DNA of 64,000 nucleotides from an uncultured Erysipelotrichales bacterium (GCA_910579135.1 CAJTTM010000013.1:4409-68408); one strand, 5' to 3'. Numbered from the stretch's first letter, positions 52,545 through 62,196 are shown. Numbers and translations are program-made. Notes: generated by a model from the sequence alone, not told the origin.

Positions 52545-54338
52545 CTAATTACCTTTAGATAGCTCTTTTTCTTTTTTCATCAGTTCTTCAAAATATTCTT
52601 CTATATCTTCATCTGAATAGAGTTCATAGTCCGCATCAGTAAGAAGAATATCTTGCCAGTCCTCAATCGCATATTTTATCTTTCCATGTTCATAAGGTTT
52701 GGCTTTTCCATCTTTTGTATATTTCACATTGGGATGTTTCAATATATCATATTTCTTGTCAAAGATAGGTCGTTCACCACGTATAAAGAGCAACGAATAA
52801 TCATTATCCAGTAATCGTACTTCATCAGGTGTCAAAAGTTCCCTTCCTGCCTGCTGATAATTTGTCGAATAATTGCCACTCTTTCCGCTTGACTTGCCAT
52901 AAGTGTTAGTATCCAATGTTTCCTTGCCAAGATACTCACTCATGAATTTATGTGTTGACTGTTCATTCCCACCAAGATAATATAAGCTGTCACAATTGCC
53001 GACAATGCTTTCCCATGCATCTTTATATAATGCCTTGATCTGTGCAAGATTTTGAATAATAATTGATACAAATATCTGTCTTGATCTCATGGTACTGAGC
53101 AGTTTGTCAAATTCGTCTGGCAAGGCAACATTTGCAAACTCGTCCATCAGGAAATGAACAGGAATAGGCAGTTCTCCCCCATGAACAATGTCCGCCTGAT
53201 AGTAAAGCATCTGAAACAGCTGAGTATACAACATTCCAACAAGAAAATTGAATGTTGAGTCATTATCAGGAATGACACAGAAGATTGCTGTCTTTCTTTC
53301 ACCAACAAGATTTAATTCAAGTTCATCAGTTGCTGTTAATGATGCAATACTTTCAAGGTTAAAGGCAGCAAGACGAACACCAACACTTATTAAGATTGAC
53401 TTTGCTGTTTTTCCTGCTGCCTGTTTGTATATCTTATACTGTTTCAATGCTAGGCTATTAGGGTTTCTCAATTCAAGTCTTTCAAACAGTTCATCCAATG
53501 GACTCTGATAATCTTCATCATCTTCTCTTACATCAGCAGCTGCAATCATTTCCATGACCATTGTAAAGTTCTGTTCCTCTTTCGGTGCTTCATGGAGAAG
53601 ATATAGGCACAAAGCTTCAAGGAGTGCTGTTTCACTTTTCTCCCAAAAGGGATCATTTGTCTGACTTCCTTTTGGTGTTGTATTTCTAATCAAATTGGTA
53701 ATCAGTTTTAAGACATCTTTATCATCTTTGATATATTCAAAAGGATTATAACAGTGTGACTTTGACATATTGATAAGATCAACAGCCTTGATCTCATAAC
53801 CTTCCTTTTCTAAAAGATAGCCAGTATCTCTTAAAAGTTCTCCCTTTGGATCAAGGCAAACAAAACTTGTATTGCACTGCATCAGATTAGGCTTGCCATA
53901 AAATCTCGTCTTGCCTGCTCCACTTCCGCCAATAATGATAGAGTTAAGATTACGTCTGTGCTTTTTTCCATCAAGTCCAATATATACATTCTGACTTAAA
54001 ATCTTATTTTTTGTAAAATCCTTGTCTGCATATTTTTTATTGACACTTTTGTTATTTGCCCACTTTGCTGAGCCATATTCCTCCTGACGTCTATAGTTTC
54101 TTTTGTTGGATAGATATATACCTATTCCGCAAACATATATAACAACAAACAAACTGACCGTTCTTAAACTGTCTTCACACCATACAATAGAAAAAGGACT
54201 ACTCATAGCTTCACTAACATGCGGTAAAGCATTCAATAGTCCTTCGTTTACATATGGTGCAGTGATGAGTCCAAGCCATATGACGGGTAAAAATCCCAAA
54301 ATAAAAAGAACAAGTTCATCATGACTATCTTTCCTCAT
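52545..54338 (-). CDS. VirD4-like type IV coupling protein
   Basis: A 597-aa TraG/VirD4 ATPase with two N-terminal helices (about 8-30 and 55-75), Walker A IIGGSGAGKTRF, Walker B HFLMDEFANVALPDEF and the late IIIQNLAQIKALY motif. It delivers the relaxase-DNA complex to the channel. The start overlaps the preceding small gene by 14 nt. Confidence 0.95.
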   Translation of the reverse strand: MRKDSHDELVLFILGFLPVIWLGLITAPYVNEGLLNALPHVSEAMSSPFSIVWCEDSLRTVSLFVVIYVCGIGIYLSNKRNYRRQEEYGSAKWANNKSVNKKYADKDFTKNKILSQNVYIGLDGKKHRRNLNSIIIGGSGAGKTRFYGKPNLMQCNTSFVCLDPKGELLRDTGYLLEKEGYEIKAVDLINMSKSHCYNPFEYIKDDKDVLKLITNLIRNTTPKGSQTNDPFWEKSETALLEALCLYLLHEAPKEEQNFTMVMEMIAAADVREDDEDYQSPLDELFERLELRNPNSLALKQYKIYKQAAGKTAKSILISVGVRLAAFNLESIASLTATDELELNLVGERKTAIFCVIPDNDSTFNFLVGMLYTQLFQMLYYQADIVHGGELPIPVHFLMDEFANVALPDEFDKLLSTMRSRQIFVSIIIQNLAQIKALYKDAWESIVGNCDSLYYLGGNEQSTHKFMSEYLGKETLDTNTYGKSSGKSGNYSTNYQQAGRELLTPDEVRLLDNDYSLLFIRGERPIFDKKYDILKHPNVKYTKDGKAKPYEHGKIKYAIEDWQDILLTDADYELYSDEDIEEYFEELMKKEKELSKGN

Positions 54339-54528
54339 AACTTTTTCTTGTTCCTTTCATCGCATCTGCTTTGGCAGACTTTGCAATAATCGTTTCAATA
54401 AAATCATAGTTCTTATTTTCCCTGATCTGTTCATCCCTTAGTTTTTTCAGTGCATTGATAATGATCCTTCTTTCACAGTCAGTCACACAAATATGAACGA
54501 TTTTTTCTTTTGGTGTAAATAAACTCAT
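54325..54528 (-). CDS. 67-aa conserved ICE protein, unknown function
   Basis: A small charged protein (MSLFTPKEKIVHICVTDCERRIIINALKKLRDEQIRENKNYDFIETIIAKSAKA) without membrane segment. It sits between the ArdC-like gene and virD4 with overlaps on both sides, as short conserved proteins do in Tn1549-type elements. Confidence 0.75.
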   Translation of the reverse strand: MSLFTPKEKIVHICVTDCERRIIINALKKLRDEQIRENKNYDFIETIIAKSAKADAMKGTRKSYEER

Positions 54529-55436
54529 TATCGGCTCACATCATTTCTTTGAACAGTTTTTTCCTGCTGAGATTTATAGATACCTCTATCAATGCGTTCG
54601 CTGACATCTTCACATAGATTTTTGATATATCCCAACTCCTGCTTGATGTCCCTTGTTTCCATTCCATTAAAATAATTGACAACCTGATTCGTAAAGCCTG
54701 TGTCATGAACAGGAACTCCATATTTCTGACAGAGAATATAAGCTGAACTTTCAACAAAGAACTGATGTTCTTCTCGATTATAGCTGGAATACTGTTTATC
54801 AAATTCTACATGACAGTATTCTCTTGCAAGCCATTGAATTAGCTGTTGAGGACTCAAATCTTTTGCATAGAATATACATTTTGAATCAGGTGAATAAAAT
54901 ACAGGTTCACCGCCTTCAAAATTATCTGACTGTGCTAATGCAACAGGTGAATCATATGTCAATCCAGCAATCATATTTTCAATATCCATTTGGGGAGCAG
55001 TATACAAAATGTCCTTTGTATTGATCTGTGATGCATCAAATACATACTTTGGATTATAGTTAGTTCCATATGATCCATCATCTCTTTGATATTCTCCACT
55101 TGGTTCTAAAATTTGAATACCCTTTTCCCCTTTTCTGATATAGAGTTTATTTTCTCTCCAGTGATTGTTGTCTTTCAGCATGACTGCTTCAGGATTCTGT
55201 GCCATAACTAAAAGAGTATTGGTTACAGTATAATCAAGTCTTGACATAAGATTTAAAAATTGCTGATACTTCTGGGGTGAAGAAGCCACTTCTCTTATTT
55301 GAGTTTCTGCAAGTTCATACAAATGATCTCGCCTTTCTTTCATCTGTTTTGCATACTCTTCTTTCGTAAGCCTTGGCTGTTTTCTTTCATTCTGCTTTTG
55401 AGCATTTTTATCTAGCATTGAATAAATATTTTCCAT
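54528..55436 (-). CDS. ArdC-like antirestriction/ssDNA-binding protein with altered zincin motif
   Basis: A 302-aa protein. The N-terminal half matches the ArdC ssDNA-binding domain (FLNLMSRLDYTVTNTLLVMAQNPEAVMLKDNNHWRENKLYIRKGEKGIQILEP). The C-terminal half aligns with the zincin-like region, but where HExxH is expected the sequence is LAREYCHVEFD, so the first His and Glu spacing are not canonical. It probably protects incoming ssDNA rather than cutting protein. Confidence 0.8.
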   Translation of the reverse strand: MENIYSMLDKNAQKQNERKQPRLTKEEYAKQMKERRDHLYELAETQIREVASSPQKYQQFLNLMSRLDYTVTNTLLVMAQNPEAVMLKDNNHWRENKLYIRKGEKGIQILEPSGEYQRDDGSYGTNYNPKYVFDASQINTKDILYTAPQMDIENMIAGLTYDSPVALAQSDNFEGGEPVFYSPDSKCIFYAKDLSPQQLIQWLAREYCHVEFDKQYSSYNREEHQFFVESSAYILCQKYGVPVHDTGFTNQVVNYFNGMETRDIKQELGYIKNLCEDVSERIDRGIYKSQQEKTVQRNDVSR

Positions 55437-55442
55437 TAACTG

Positions 55443-56186
55443 TTACCTCACTTTCTTCTTGCGTTTTTTCTTTCCGATATTTTTGTGCTGAATCTGCTGT
55501 TTTACGGTTACTCTCTTTTGTTGCTGTTTTTTGATGTCATTTAATTCTTTTCTCACCGATGGGCGTTTAGGTTCAGTAATATCGAGTTCTTTTCCTGCTT
55601 TGGCTAAGATAGGCTCGGACGGATTGACGCCCTTCTTCGTTCGAGCAAGAGTCGGGTTTTGTGAAAAGCTCTTTTTATCTTTTTTCATTGATTTCATTAA
55701 TGACTGAACAAGTCTGTCGTGTTCATCATCACTTAATGTTGGTACATCTTTAAATGGCTGATTCTTTTTTGAAGCTGCATATTCATTGATGGCTTTTGTA
55801 TCAACAATAGCCAATTCAAACTTATCTACAATTCTGCTGATTTTTGATGCATCTTCTGCCCTGACCATAATGTCACAGATCCCATCAGTATTGTTTTTCT
55901 CCTTAAGAACACAGTATAAAACTCCATAACGTTTTGCTTCCTGAGTGAAAGTCTTTAAATCATTGTGATGAATGGCAAACACTTTCAGTTCCTTTCCTGA
56001 CTTTAACATAGAATTGAGTCGTGCCTTTCCCTTGACTTTTTTCTTGTCAGTTAGAATTGCATAAAGTGTAGCTGCTAAAGATTTAGAAGCCATACCACCA
56101 GCTTTGAGTGCAACATTTGTAGCAACCTCAATCCCCTGCAATGACATTCTCACGACCTGATCGGCTGTTTCGCCTCCTGCGTTCAT
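55443..56186 (-). CDS. PcfB family conjugation protein (DUF3801)
   Basis: From ATG 56186 (MNAGGETADQVVRMSLQGIEVATNVALKAGGMASKSLAATLYAILTD) the protein is 247 aa and has the PcfB pattern followed by KVKGKARLNSMLKSGKELKVFAI. PcfB proteins accompany relaxases and coupling proteins as relaxosome accessories. The C-terminal tail is very basic. It overlaps the relaxase gene by about 59 nt. Confidence 0.88.
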   Translation of the reverse strand: MNAGGETADQVVRMSLQGIEVATNVALKAGGMASKSLAATLYAILTDKKKVKGKARLNSMLKSGKELKVFAIHHNDLKTFTQEAKRYGVLYCVLKEKNNTDGICDIMVRAEDASKISRIVDKFELAIVDTKAINEYAASKKNQPFKDVPTLSDDEHDRLVQSLMKSMKKDKKSFSQNPTLARTKKGVNPSEPILAKAGKELDITEPKRPSVRKELNDIKKQQQKRVTVKQQIQHKNIGKKKRKKKVR

Positions 56187-57513
56187 CTTGTTCACGCTCC
56201 TTTCTTTCTTCATTGATTTTTGACAGTTTATCTTTCATAGATAATGAGCGAATTCTTATGTCCTCATAGAGTTTCACCTCCTTTCGCAATTCTTTGATTT
56301 CTTCAGAAAGAGTCGATACATCTCTCTGTAGTTTTTCTTTTGTATCAGGATTTCGACAGCGTCTGATTTTGTTGTAGACACATCTTCGTTCCTTGATAAG
56401 TAAATCCAATTTATCCTTGACTGATGATTCCTCTCTATCAAGATCATCAATTGTTTCAATCCTCTTTTTACATAGCAGAGTTGTTTCCTGTGTAATCTTA
56501 TCCATGTATCTTAGATCCTCTCTCAACAAAAAATGCACCCTTTTTCTGTTAGGTGCATTCTTAGGCAGTATTGACATTTCAAACATATAGCGAACATACA
56601 AAGCACGAAAGCCTGTTATCTTTTTTGCTTTTTTCATATCACCTTGATAGTGATAAGTTTTAGGTTTCTTATTTAGTATAGTATCCTGAAAACCAATATC
56701 ATTATTTAAAATACGAAGCTTGATATTTTCTTCACTGTATGATTCATCTTTTGTAAGATTATGAAGTCTAAAAAATTTTTCTGATCCATGTGGTCTAATA
56801 GCCATATACTTGACATTCATTTTGACTTCATATCCCATTGATTTTAAGTTTCTGATAAACTGAGTAAAAGTCATTGAATGACTGATAGCTCGATCAACAT
56901 CATCAATCATAAGTGATCGTCTAGTTGGTATCTTCTGTTTCTCTGCTAGCCACTCACTATAGTGCCTTCCTTTCTTTGGATTTTCAATAACACTTAAACG
57001 ATACTTCCTGCAAAGTTCATCGGATAATCTTCTCATTCGATCATAGTCCTTATGCTTGTTGAAAAATCTTTTCTTTGTTACCCACGAAACTGAATTAACG
57101 ACAAAATGATTATGAAAATGTGCTTTATCAAGATGAGTTGTGACTAATACTTCAAATTCTTCACCCCACATCTTTTGAGCAAGTTCAATTCCAATAGCAT
57201 GTGCCATTTCAGCAGTGACCTCTCCAGGTGCAAATGACTGATAACCATGAAAGGCTAACACACCATCTTCCTTATGTGCTGACTTTTTTGTCTGTACCAT
57301 CTGCTCGTAAACATTGGAAGGATCACAATTGACACCACTGACATAAAACTGCTTTTCGGTTTTCAAGTCATCAGTTGTATATTCAATAACATTTTCAAGT
57401 CCCTGAGACTGATAATCATCAAAATCCTTATTTTCTGTTTTCATAGGATTAGCAGCATAATCTAAGACTTCTTTTAAACTGTACTTAACTGCCCATATAG
57501 AAGTTGTTGCCAT
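56128..57513 (-). CDS. MobP/VirD2-type relaxase
   Basis: A 461-aa relaxase/mobilization nuclease. The metal-binding triad motif HLDKAHFHNHFVVNSV lies near residue 125-140. The N-terminus (TTSIWAVKYSLKEVLDYAANP) includes the likely catalytic Tyr region. The C-terminal half is a charged coiled coil. It nicks oriT and pilots the strand through VirD4. Start overlaps the mobC stop. Confidence 0.93.
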   Translation of the reverse strand: MATTSIWAVKYSLKEVLDYAANPMKTENKDFDDYQSQGLENVIEYTTDDLKTEKQFYVSGVNCDPSNVYEQMVQTKKSAHKEDGVLAFHGYQSFAPGEVTAEMAHAIGIELAQKMWGEEFEVLVTTHLDKAHFHNHFVVNSVSWVTKKRFFNKHKDYDRMRRLSDELCRKYRLSVIENPKKGRHYSEWLAEKQKIPTRRSLMIDDVDRAISHSMTFTQFIRNLKSMGYEVKMNVKYMAIRPHGSEKFFRLHNLTKDESYSEENIKLRILNNDIGFQDTILNKKPKTYHYQGDMKKAKKITGFRALYVRYMFEMSILPKNAPNRKRVHFLLREDLRYMDKITQETTLLCKKRIETIDDLDREESSVKDKLDLLIKERRCVYNKIRRCRNPDTKEKLQRDVSTLSEEIKELRKEVKLYEDIRIRSLSMKDKLSKINEERKEREQDERRRRNSRSGRENVIAGD

Positions 57514-57860
57514 TATATATTGACCTCTTCTTTTCTATATTCATCATTCACTCTTAAAACATATTGAATCTGTTTTTGAAGTTCATCAAAATTCTTTTTA
57601 TACTTCATCACATCAATTGAACCTGTCTTATGAGCAACCACTGCAATCTGATTGAGATTATTTCCAATCCTTCTTAACTGATCGATTGTTTCCTTTAAAT
57701 CAGGATAAGGCTTTTCGGCTGGTACGATTTTTTGAATAATCAGGCGAAGATATGCCTCTCTTGAAAGTCCTGTTTTTAAAACTGCATTATTCAAATCATC
57801 AAGTTCATCATCGCTTAATCTCAGCTTTATTTCATGATTTCTTTTTATTTTATTTTTCAT
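57513..57860 (-). CDS. MobC-family relaxosome protein
   Basis: A 115-aa protein with an N-terminal ribbon-helix-helix (KRNHEIKLRLSDDELDDLNNAVLKTGLSREAYLRLIIQKIVP) and the MobC C-terminal motif LRRIGNNLNQIAVVAHKTG. It binds oriT and assists nicking. It overlaps the relaxase start. Confidence 0.92.
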   Translation of the reverse strand: MKNKIKRNHEIKLRLSDDELDDLNNAVLKTGLSREAYLRLIIQKIVPAEKPYPDLKETIDQLRRIGNNLNQIAVVAHKTGSIDVMKYKKNFDELQKQIQYVLRVNDEYRKEEVNI

Positions 57861-57872
57861 TTTTCCTCCAAC

Positions 57873-57902
57873 AAAAAAAGTCTTATGAATAATTCATAAG
57901 AC
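57873..57902 (-). terminator. Terminator between the 143-aa gene and mobC
   Basis: In minus-strand sense an 11-bp stem (GTCTTATGAAT / ATTCATAAGAC) is followed by seven T. It lies at the end of the hypothetical gene. Confidence 0.85.
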
Positions 57903-58325
57903 CTCATCATCATATTCTTCATAAGGTGATAACCCCATTTCTTCCCATGTCACACCATAAGGAGCACCACCACTTGTATAACCAGCAATAAAGAAAAACT
58001 GATCATCCTGAAAATCATCAAATGTTTCTTGTTGCTGTTTGTGAAGTTTTCGTTCTTTTCTTTTTTTCTTTTTGTTGAGTTCATGCTTTTTATGAAGTAC
58101 AACACTTCTTTTTTCCTTATCAATCTGTTCTTTTGTTAACTTAATACCTAGTTTCAGCAGTTCATCTACAGCTTTTAATCTATCTACTTTAAATTTTTTT
58201 CGATAACATTTGATTATATTTCCTTGACTTTCATCAAATTCAGCAATCCATTTCATAGCTTTAGGTTTCCTTTCATGAAAGCTCATTTTCTTTAGTTTTG
58301 CTTTCCTGTTGCTTCTCTTACTCAT
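57894..58325 (-). CDS. Conserved basic ICE protein near oriT
   Basis: About 143 aa from ATG 58325 (MSKRSNRKAKLKKMSFHERKPKAMKWIAEFDESQGNIIKCYRKKFKVD). An ATG at 58388 would add 21 residues but has no ribosome site. The middle is strongly basic and could bind nucleic acid; the C-terminus has FFFIAGYTSGGAPYGVTWEEMG, a motif I associate with Tn1549-type elements. Function unknown. Confidence 0.7.
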   Translation of the reverse strand: MSKRSNRKAKLKKMSFHERKPKAMKWIAEFDESQGNIIKCYRKKFKVDRLKAVDELLKLGIKLTKEQIDKEKRSVVLHKKHELNKKKKRKERKLHKQQQETFDDFQDDQFFFIAGYTSGGAPYGVTWEEMGLSPYEEYDDEVL

Positions 58326-58401
58326 CTCGTTCACCAGCCATTTCTTATTACTATTTATATCATGAACTTCATCTATACACAACTTCATTTTCAGCGAGGT
58401 A

Positions 58402-58444
58402 TTAGGGGATTTCCCCTAACAAGCTGACTTTTGTCCCCAAAAGT
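58402..58444. other. Putative oriT with two inverted repeats
   Basis: TTAGGGGA-TT-TCCCCTAA (58402-58419) and ACTTTTG-TCCC-CAAAAGT (58427-58444) lie just upstream of the mobC/relaxase block and are followed by CCTTGCTTGCTACAAC. Paired short GC-rich repeats beside mobC are typical of transfer origins in Firmicute ICEs. The nic site cannot be placed from sequence alone. Confidence 0.6.
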
Positions 58445-58619
58445 CCTTGCTTGCTACAACCTACTACATTAATATATACACCATTTACAAAAATTTTAAA
58501 TTATCACTAAACATAATATATATTTTCTTATTCTTTTAGTAGAAATAAAAAGCAACTAAAGTTTGCTACTACTCTAGTTGCTCAATTTTCTCACTAATCT
58601 TTATAATTAAATTATATAT

Positions 58620-59180
58620 TTATTCTATTTTGTCTGTTCTAATTTGTATTGAGTGTACTTCATTATAATTTATTAAAATATAATAACTTTCTTTATCCTC
58701 ATAACTTGATATCTTATTACCGTCTTTATCATAATACGAGAACGATGATAAAAGAATCTGCGAATTATTTATATCATCTACACCTTCTAAATAACCAGTA
58801 TAACGACTACCATCCTTTAAACACACAATACATGCCACATCATAAGAATCAACCTGTAAAAAAAATGACAAAATACTTCCACTATTTTCTAAATATTCAA
58901 CAGTAAAAATATCTCTTTTTATCAAATATGAACATAACAAACCAACAATCAATGCAATAATAACATTTAATAAAGTCACACTTATAAAATTATTTATAAT
59001 TGAGTTTATATATAATGAAAGCTCATTAATTAAATAACTAATTACAACTGAAAAAGCAGTAACTTTATAATTATCATCTGACATTTTTGTTTTTAACGCT
59101 CTATAAACTAAAATTAAAACAAGATAGCCCGGTACAAAATAAACTAAAATATTTGAAATATTTTTAACTATCTCTATCAT
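58620..59180 (-). CDS. Membrane protein with C-terminal cytoplasmic domain (DUF6338-like), ICE cargo
   Basis: A 186-aa protein with an N-terminal helix (10-28), two more at about 40-58 and 65-88, and a beta-rich soluble C-terminus (VACIVCLKDGSRYTGYLEGVDDINNSQILLSSFSYYDKDG). The last part looks like an SH3/PH-like small beta barrel of DUF6338-type proteins. Base composition is AT-rich compared with the transfer genes. It is in an operon with a protease-fold protein, so a defence role is possible. Confidence 0.65.
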   Translation of the reverse strand: MIEIVKNISNILVYFVPGYLVLILVYRALKTKMSDDNYKVTAFSVVISYLINELSLYINSIINNFISVTLLNVIIALIVGLLCSYLIKRDIFTVEYLENSGSILSFFLQVDSYDVACIVCLKDGSRYTGYLEGVDDINNSQILLSSFSYYDKDGNKISSYEDKESYYILINYNEVHSIQIRTDKIE

Positions 59181-59313
59181 TTCTTTCCTCCTCTAGTGGT
59201 TTTTTTGCATGATTTATTTTTTCAATTTCACTTGCACAATCTTCATTTGCTTTTTTAAGCAAATCAGTATTATGTTTCTTTTTAGTTTTCTTTATTGATT
59301 TATATCTTGCCAT
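59164..59313 (-). CDS. 49-aa basic peptide
   Basis: From ATG 59313 the ORF encodes MARYKSIKKTKKKHNTDLLK..., a Lys-rich helical peptide ending ERNDRDS. Its end overlaps the start of the membrane protein gene by 17 nt, and its last codons contain that gene's GAGGAGG ribosome site. It may be a coupling peptide or a small regulator. Confidence 0.6.
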   Translation of the reverse strand: MARYKSIKKTKKKHNTDLLKKANEDCASEIEKINHAKKPLEEERNDRDS

Positions 59314-59345
59314 AATTTTTACCCCTTTATTGCATTTTTAAACTT

Positions 59346-60791
59346 CTATAAATCATAAATATATTCACGTAATTCTTTAGGACTATTCATAATATACATA
59401 ATATAATTATTATCGATATATGGATTTCTAGTATTAGCTATAACTGTTGGATCATAATATAATAATATTCTCTTTTTTTCAATATCGTTTTCCATATATA
59501 ATTCAGTAACCCATATATAATGAGGTATTTTAATATCTAACAAGTTCTCAGCATGCCCTCTAGATATATCTCCAACTATATAATTTTTTATTGAATTTAC
59601 AAATTTCTTTATTTTAGATAGTTCAACCAAATAATGTCTTTGGCTAAAATCTCCTTTAAAAAAATTCATAACCATATTATCTTCATTATATTTTTTTAAT
59701 TCTGATAAAAAATCCTCGTACACTGAAATATATTCCCTACAGTCAATATAAACACGTTCATGTTGGGGAATAAATAAATTTCCCAAAACCCTATTATCTT
59801 CTTTATCATAAATTTTGTTCTTTTTTTCTTTCATTATATTAATAAAAGTATCCCAATCAGCACGATTTATAAATTCACTTGCACTATCTTCGTCATCTTC
59901 ATTTCCCTTACTAAAATAACCTGAATCATCATAATAATAATATTCTCTTTTATCGTTTATACAAATAGATCCAACGATTAAAACAACATGATCTTTAATG
60001 CCTAGAATAACTGGAATTGAACTTTCTAAATTAGTAAAAACAATTTCTTCAATTTGCTTAAAATAAGCTTCCTCTAATAAGCTATTCTCAAATAAATTAT
60101 TTTCAATTTCATGAACTTTTACAGGTACATCATTATCTGCAAAAATCTTGAATATTTCTGCAGGTCTTAAACCTGATGAAGGAAAACGTAATATCTCACT
60201 TTTTCCTAAATACATTTTTTTTAAATTTATTTTCTTATATCCATAGACATGTTTTAAATAAATGGTAAGCATGAGTATATCTGCATGTGCACACGAAGCA
60301 ACAATACTATCTTGAGAAAAAAAAGGAAACGTTCTAATTGGAATGTCTCTATGCCCAACATGTATAACCTTTCTATAACCCAATATATCACTATTTTTCA
60401 CTTCAGAAATTGTATCCCAATTAGGATACACAAACGATAACATGACATTAGTTTCAGTAATAGGTCTCAATGTAATATTTCCTAAATAATTTGATGCATC
60501 AAAATTATCACTACACATAAAATGTACTCTAGCAACATTTTTTCCTAAATTATATGAAGTATTAATATAATGCATTGAAACCATTTCTTTCCAACTTGTC
60601 TCAACATATTCATCTTCAAAATAAAAATATCTGCAATTATCATCAACTATTTTTTTGATTCTTGATAATACATCTAATACAATATCTTCTTTAAAATCAT
60701 CATAATCAATGTTAACTAAACTTTCTGCAGGTAAAAAATCCCATATACTTTTCACAAAATTATCAACTGTATACTCTTGTATTTCCGCCAT
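59346..60791 (-). CDS. 481-aa protein with a papain-like (C39/transglutaminase-type) protease signature
   Basis: I do not recognise a named family. Residues 160-185 read QDSIVASCAHADILMLTIYL, a Gln-x6-Cys arrangement like the oxyanion Gln and nucleophile Cys of papain-fold enzymes (Q160, C167). A His follows in GIKDHVVLIVG (H268) and an Asp in YYYYDDSGYFS (D288/D289), the expected order and spacing for a C39-like core. The flanking 150-residue N- and 190-residue C-terminal regions are unknown. It is cargo within an ICE, next to a membrane protein and tiny basic proteins. Confidence 0.6.
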   Translation of the reverse strand: MAEIQEYTVDNFVKSIWDFLPAESLVNIDYDDFKEDIVLDVLSRIKKIVDDNCRYFYFEDEYVETSWKEMVSMHYINTSYNLGKNVARVHFMCSDNFDASNYLGNITLRPITETNVMLSFVYPNWDTISEVKNSDILGYRKVIHVGHRDIPIRTFPFFSQDSIVASCAHADILMLTIYLKHVYGYKKINLKKMYLGKSEILRFPSSGLRPAEIFKIFADNDVPVKVHEIENNLFENSLLEEAYFKQIEEIVFTNLESSIPVILGIKDHVVLIVGSICINDKREYYYYDDSGYFSKGNEDDEDSASEFINRADWDTFINIMKEKKNKIYDKEDNRVLGNLFIPQHERVYIDCREYISVYEDFLSELKKYNEDNMVMNFFKGDFSQRHYLVELSKIKKFVNSIKNYIVGDISRGHAENLLDIKIPHYIWVTELYMENDIEKKRILLYYDPTVIANTRNPYIDNNYIMYIMNSPKELREYIYDL

Positions 60792-60804
60792 ATTACACCT
60801 CTAG

Positions 60805-60966
60805 TTATTTTAATTTAGAATAACAAATGTAATCACTCTGCTTAATCTCACTCATTCTTTTTTTTCTATTAACATATCTTCTTCTTCTAATCTTTTTATC
60901 ATTAGACATTTTTGTAATAGCATCTGATAATAATTTTGCTCTTTCTTCTATACTAACGTCTTTCAT
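60805..60966 (-). CDS. 53-aa basic peptide upstream of the protease-like gene
   Basis: From ATG 60966, 8 nt after GGAGG, it encodes MKDVSIEERAKLLSDAITKMSNDKKI... then RRRRY and a basic end. It lies 13 bp ahead of the protease-like gene and probably starts the cargo operon. It may be a small regulator or a partner protein. No homologue is known to me. Confidence 0.6.
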   Translation of the reverse strand: MKDVSIEERAKLLSDAITKMSNDKKIRRRRYVNRKKRMSEIKQSDYICYSKLK

Positions 60967-61184
60967 ACTACATGCCTCCTTGTATGCTGTGCTACTCTGA
61001 CGACGGTATCAAAATACCTTGCACATTATTTTATGATTTATCCAAACATTTATGACAAAATCAAAAATTTCTTTATAATTATACTATAAAAATAGAAATA
61101 AATCCATATAAAAGTAGCATTTTCTCTTTTAAATTAGTGTTAAACTAGCATAAATTAGCTAAAACTAAATATTAACTCTGTTTA

Positions 61185-62114
61185 TTATATATGAATATTT
61201 TTTAGCCAATCATTAATGTCTTTATAAATATTGGATTTTTCATCATTAATATCATATCTTCCACTTAAATGATACTTAATTTTTTCACTTGTTTCATAAC
61301 CCGCTCTATCATTATCAAGATGTAAAACAATTTCTTTTATCTGCTTATTATCCATTAGAAAATTCTCCAATGCTAGTGGAAGTTCTGATCCCTCAATGTC
61401 TTTTCCAATGATCCCTGCACCTGCTAATGAAAGATAGTTTTCATGATTCCACTTTCTTCCTTTCTGTTTTTCTAGAGTCTGAAATGACATGAGATCAATC
61501 GGACTTTCAAAGACATGTACAACATCACTACAGCTATTAACAAGTCTAAAACTGTAGTGTTTATCACTGCCATAAACATCTTTTTTCCACCTGTCATCGG
61601 TTGCTCTTTTAGAGGCAAACCTTTCTTTTCCCTTTTCATCATAACCAACGAAAACAACTGAATGATCATTTTGACATTCATAGACGAAACCTTTCAGATA
61701 ATAATAATTCACGATTTCCTTATCAATTCCTCTTTCATTGATCAAATAATCAAACATTCTTTTTGGTTTTGAACATACCATTGGCAGTCTAAAATCATTA
61801 TTCTTTTGTTGAATAGGATATGTTTTTTTATAAATTGGCGGCTTTTCAGTAATGCACTGATATATCATAAGTGCTGCATCTAAAAAAGGCATATCATAAA
61901 CTTTAATCAAATAATCAAGTGCAGTTTTACCGCCTATTCCTCTCGACCACCACATCCACATGCCATTGGTCATATGCAGACTGTCATGTGTTCTTGTCAC
62001 ATAGTCATTACGTGATCTTCTGACAAGTTCATTGGGTTCATAATTAGACAGATATGTCAGCAGGTCTAACTTTTTTACTTCTGCCATTTCTTCTGGCTCT
62101 AAATATTTTTTCAT
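61185..62114 (-). CDS. DUF3991/Toprim domain protein
   Basis: A 309-aa protein. The N-terminal DUF3991 part (NDYVTRTHDSLHMTNGMWMWWSRGIGGKTALDYLIKVYDM) resembles a primase-like zinc-less domain. The Toprim core has VVHVFESPIDLMSF (Glu) and IVLHLDNDRAGYETSEKIK (DxD). Such primase-like proteins in ICEs probably help second-strand synthesis or replication after transfer. Confidence 0.92.
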   Translation of the reverse strand: MKKYLEPEEMAEVKKLDLLTYLSNYEPNELVRRSRNDYVTRTHDSLHMTNGMWMWWSRGIGGKTALDYLIKVYDMPFLDAALMIYQCITEKPPIYKKTYPIQQKNNDFRLPMVCSKPKRMFDYLINERGIDKEIVNYYYLKGFVYECQNDHSVVFVGYDEKGKERFASKRATDDRWKKDVYGSDKHYSFRLVNSCSDVVHVFESPIDLMSFQTLEKQKGRKWNHENYLSLAGAGIIGKDIEGSELPLALENFLMDNKQIKEIVLHLDNDRAGYETSEKIKYHLSGRYDINDEKSNIYKDINDWLKNIHI

Positions 62115-62135
62115 CTTTTATCCTCCAAAATTAAA

Positions 62136-62162
62136 AAGTCGACAATCAATATTGCCGACCTT
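62136..62162 (-). terminator. Terminator after the helicase fragment
   Basis: A 9-bp stem with one G-T pair (GTCGGCAAT / ATTGTCGAC) followed on the minus strand by TTTTTAATT. Confidence 0.8.
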
Positions 62163-62196
62163 GATCAAATTTTATATTCATTTATTATTCGGTATT

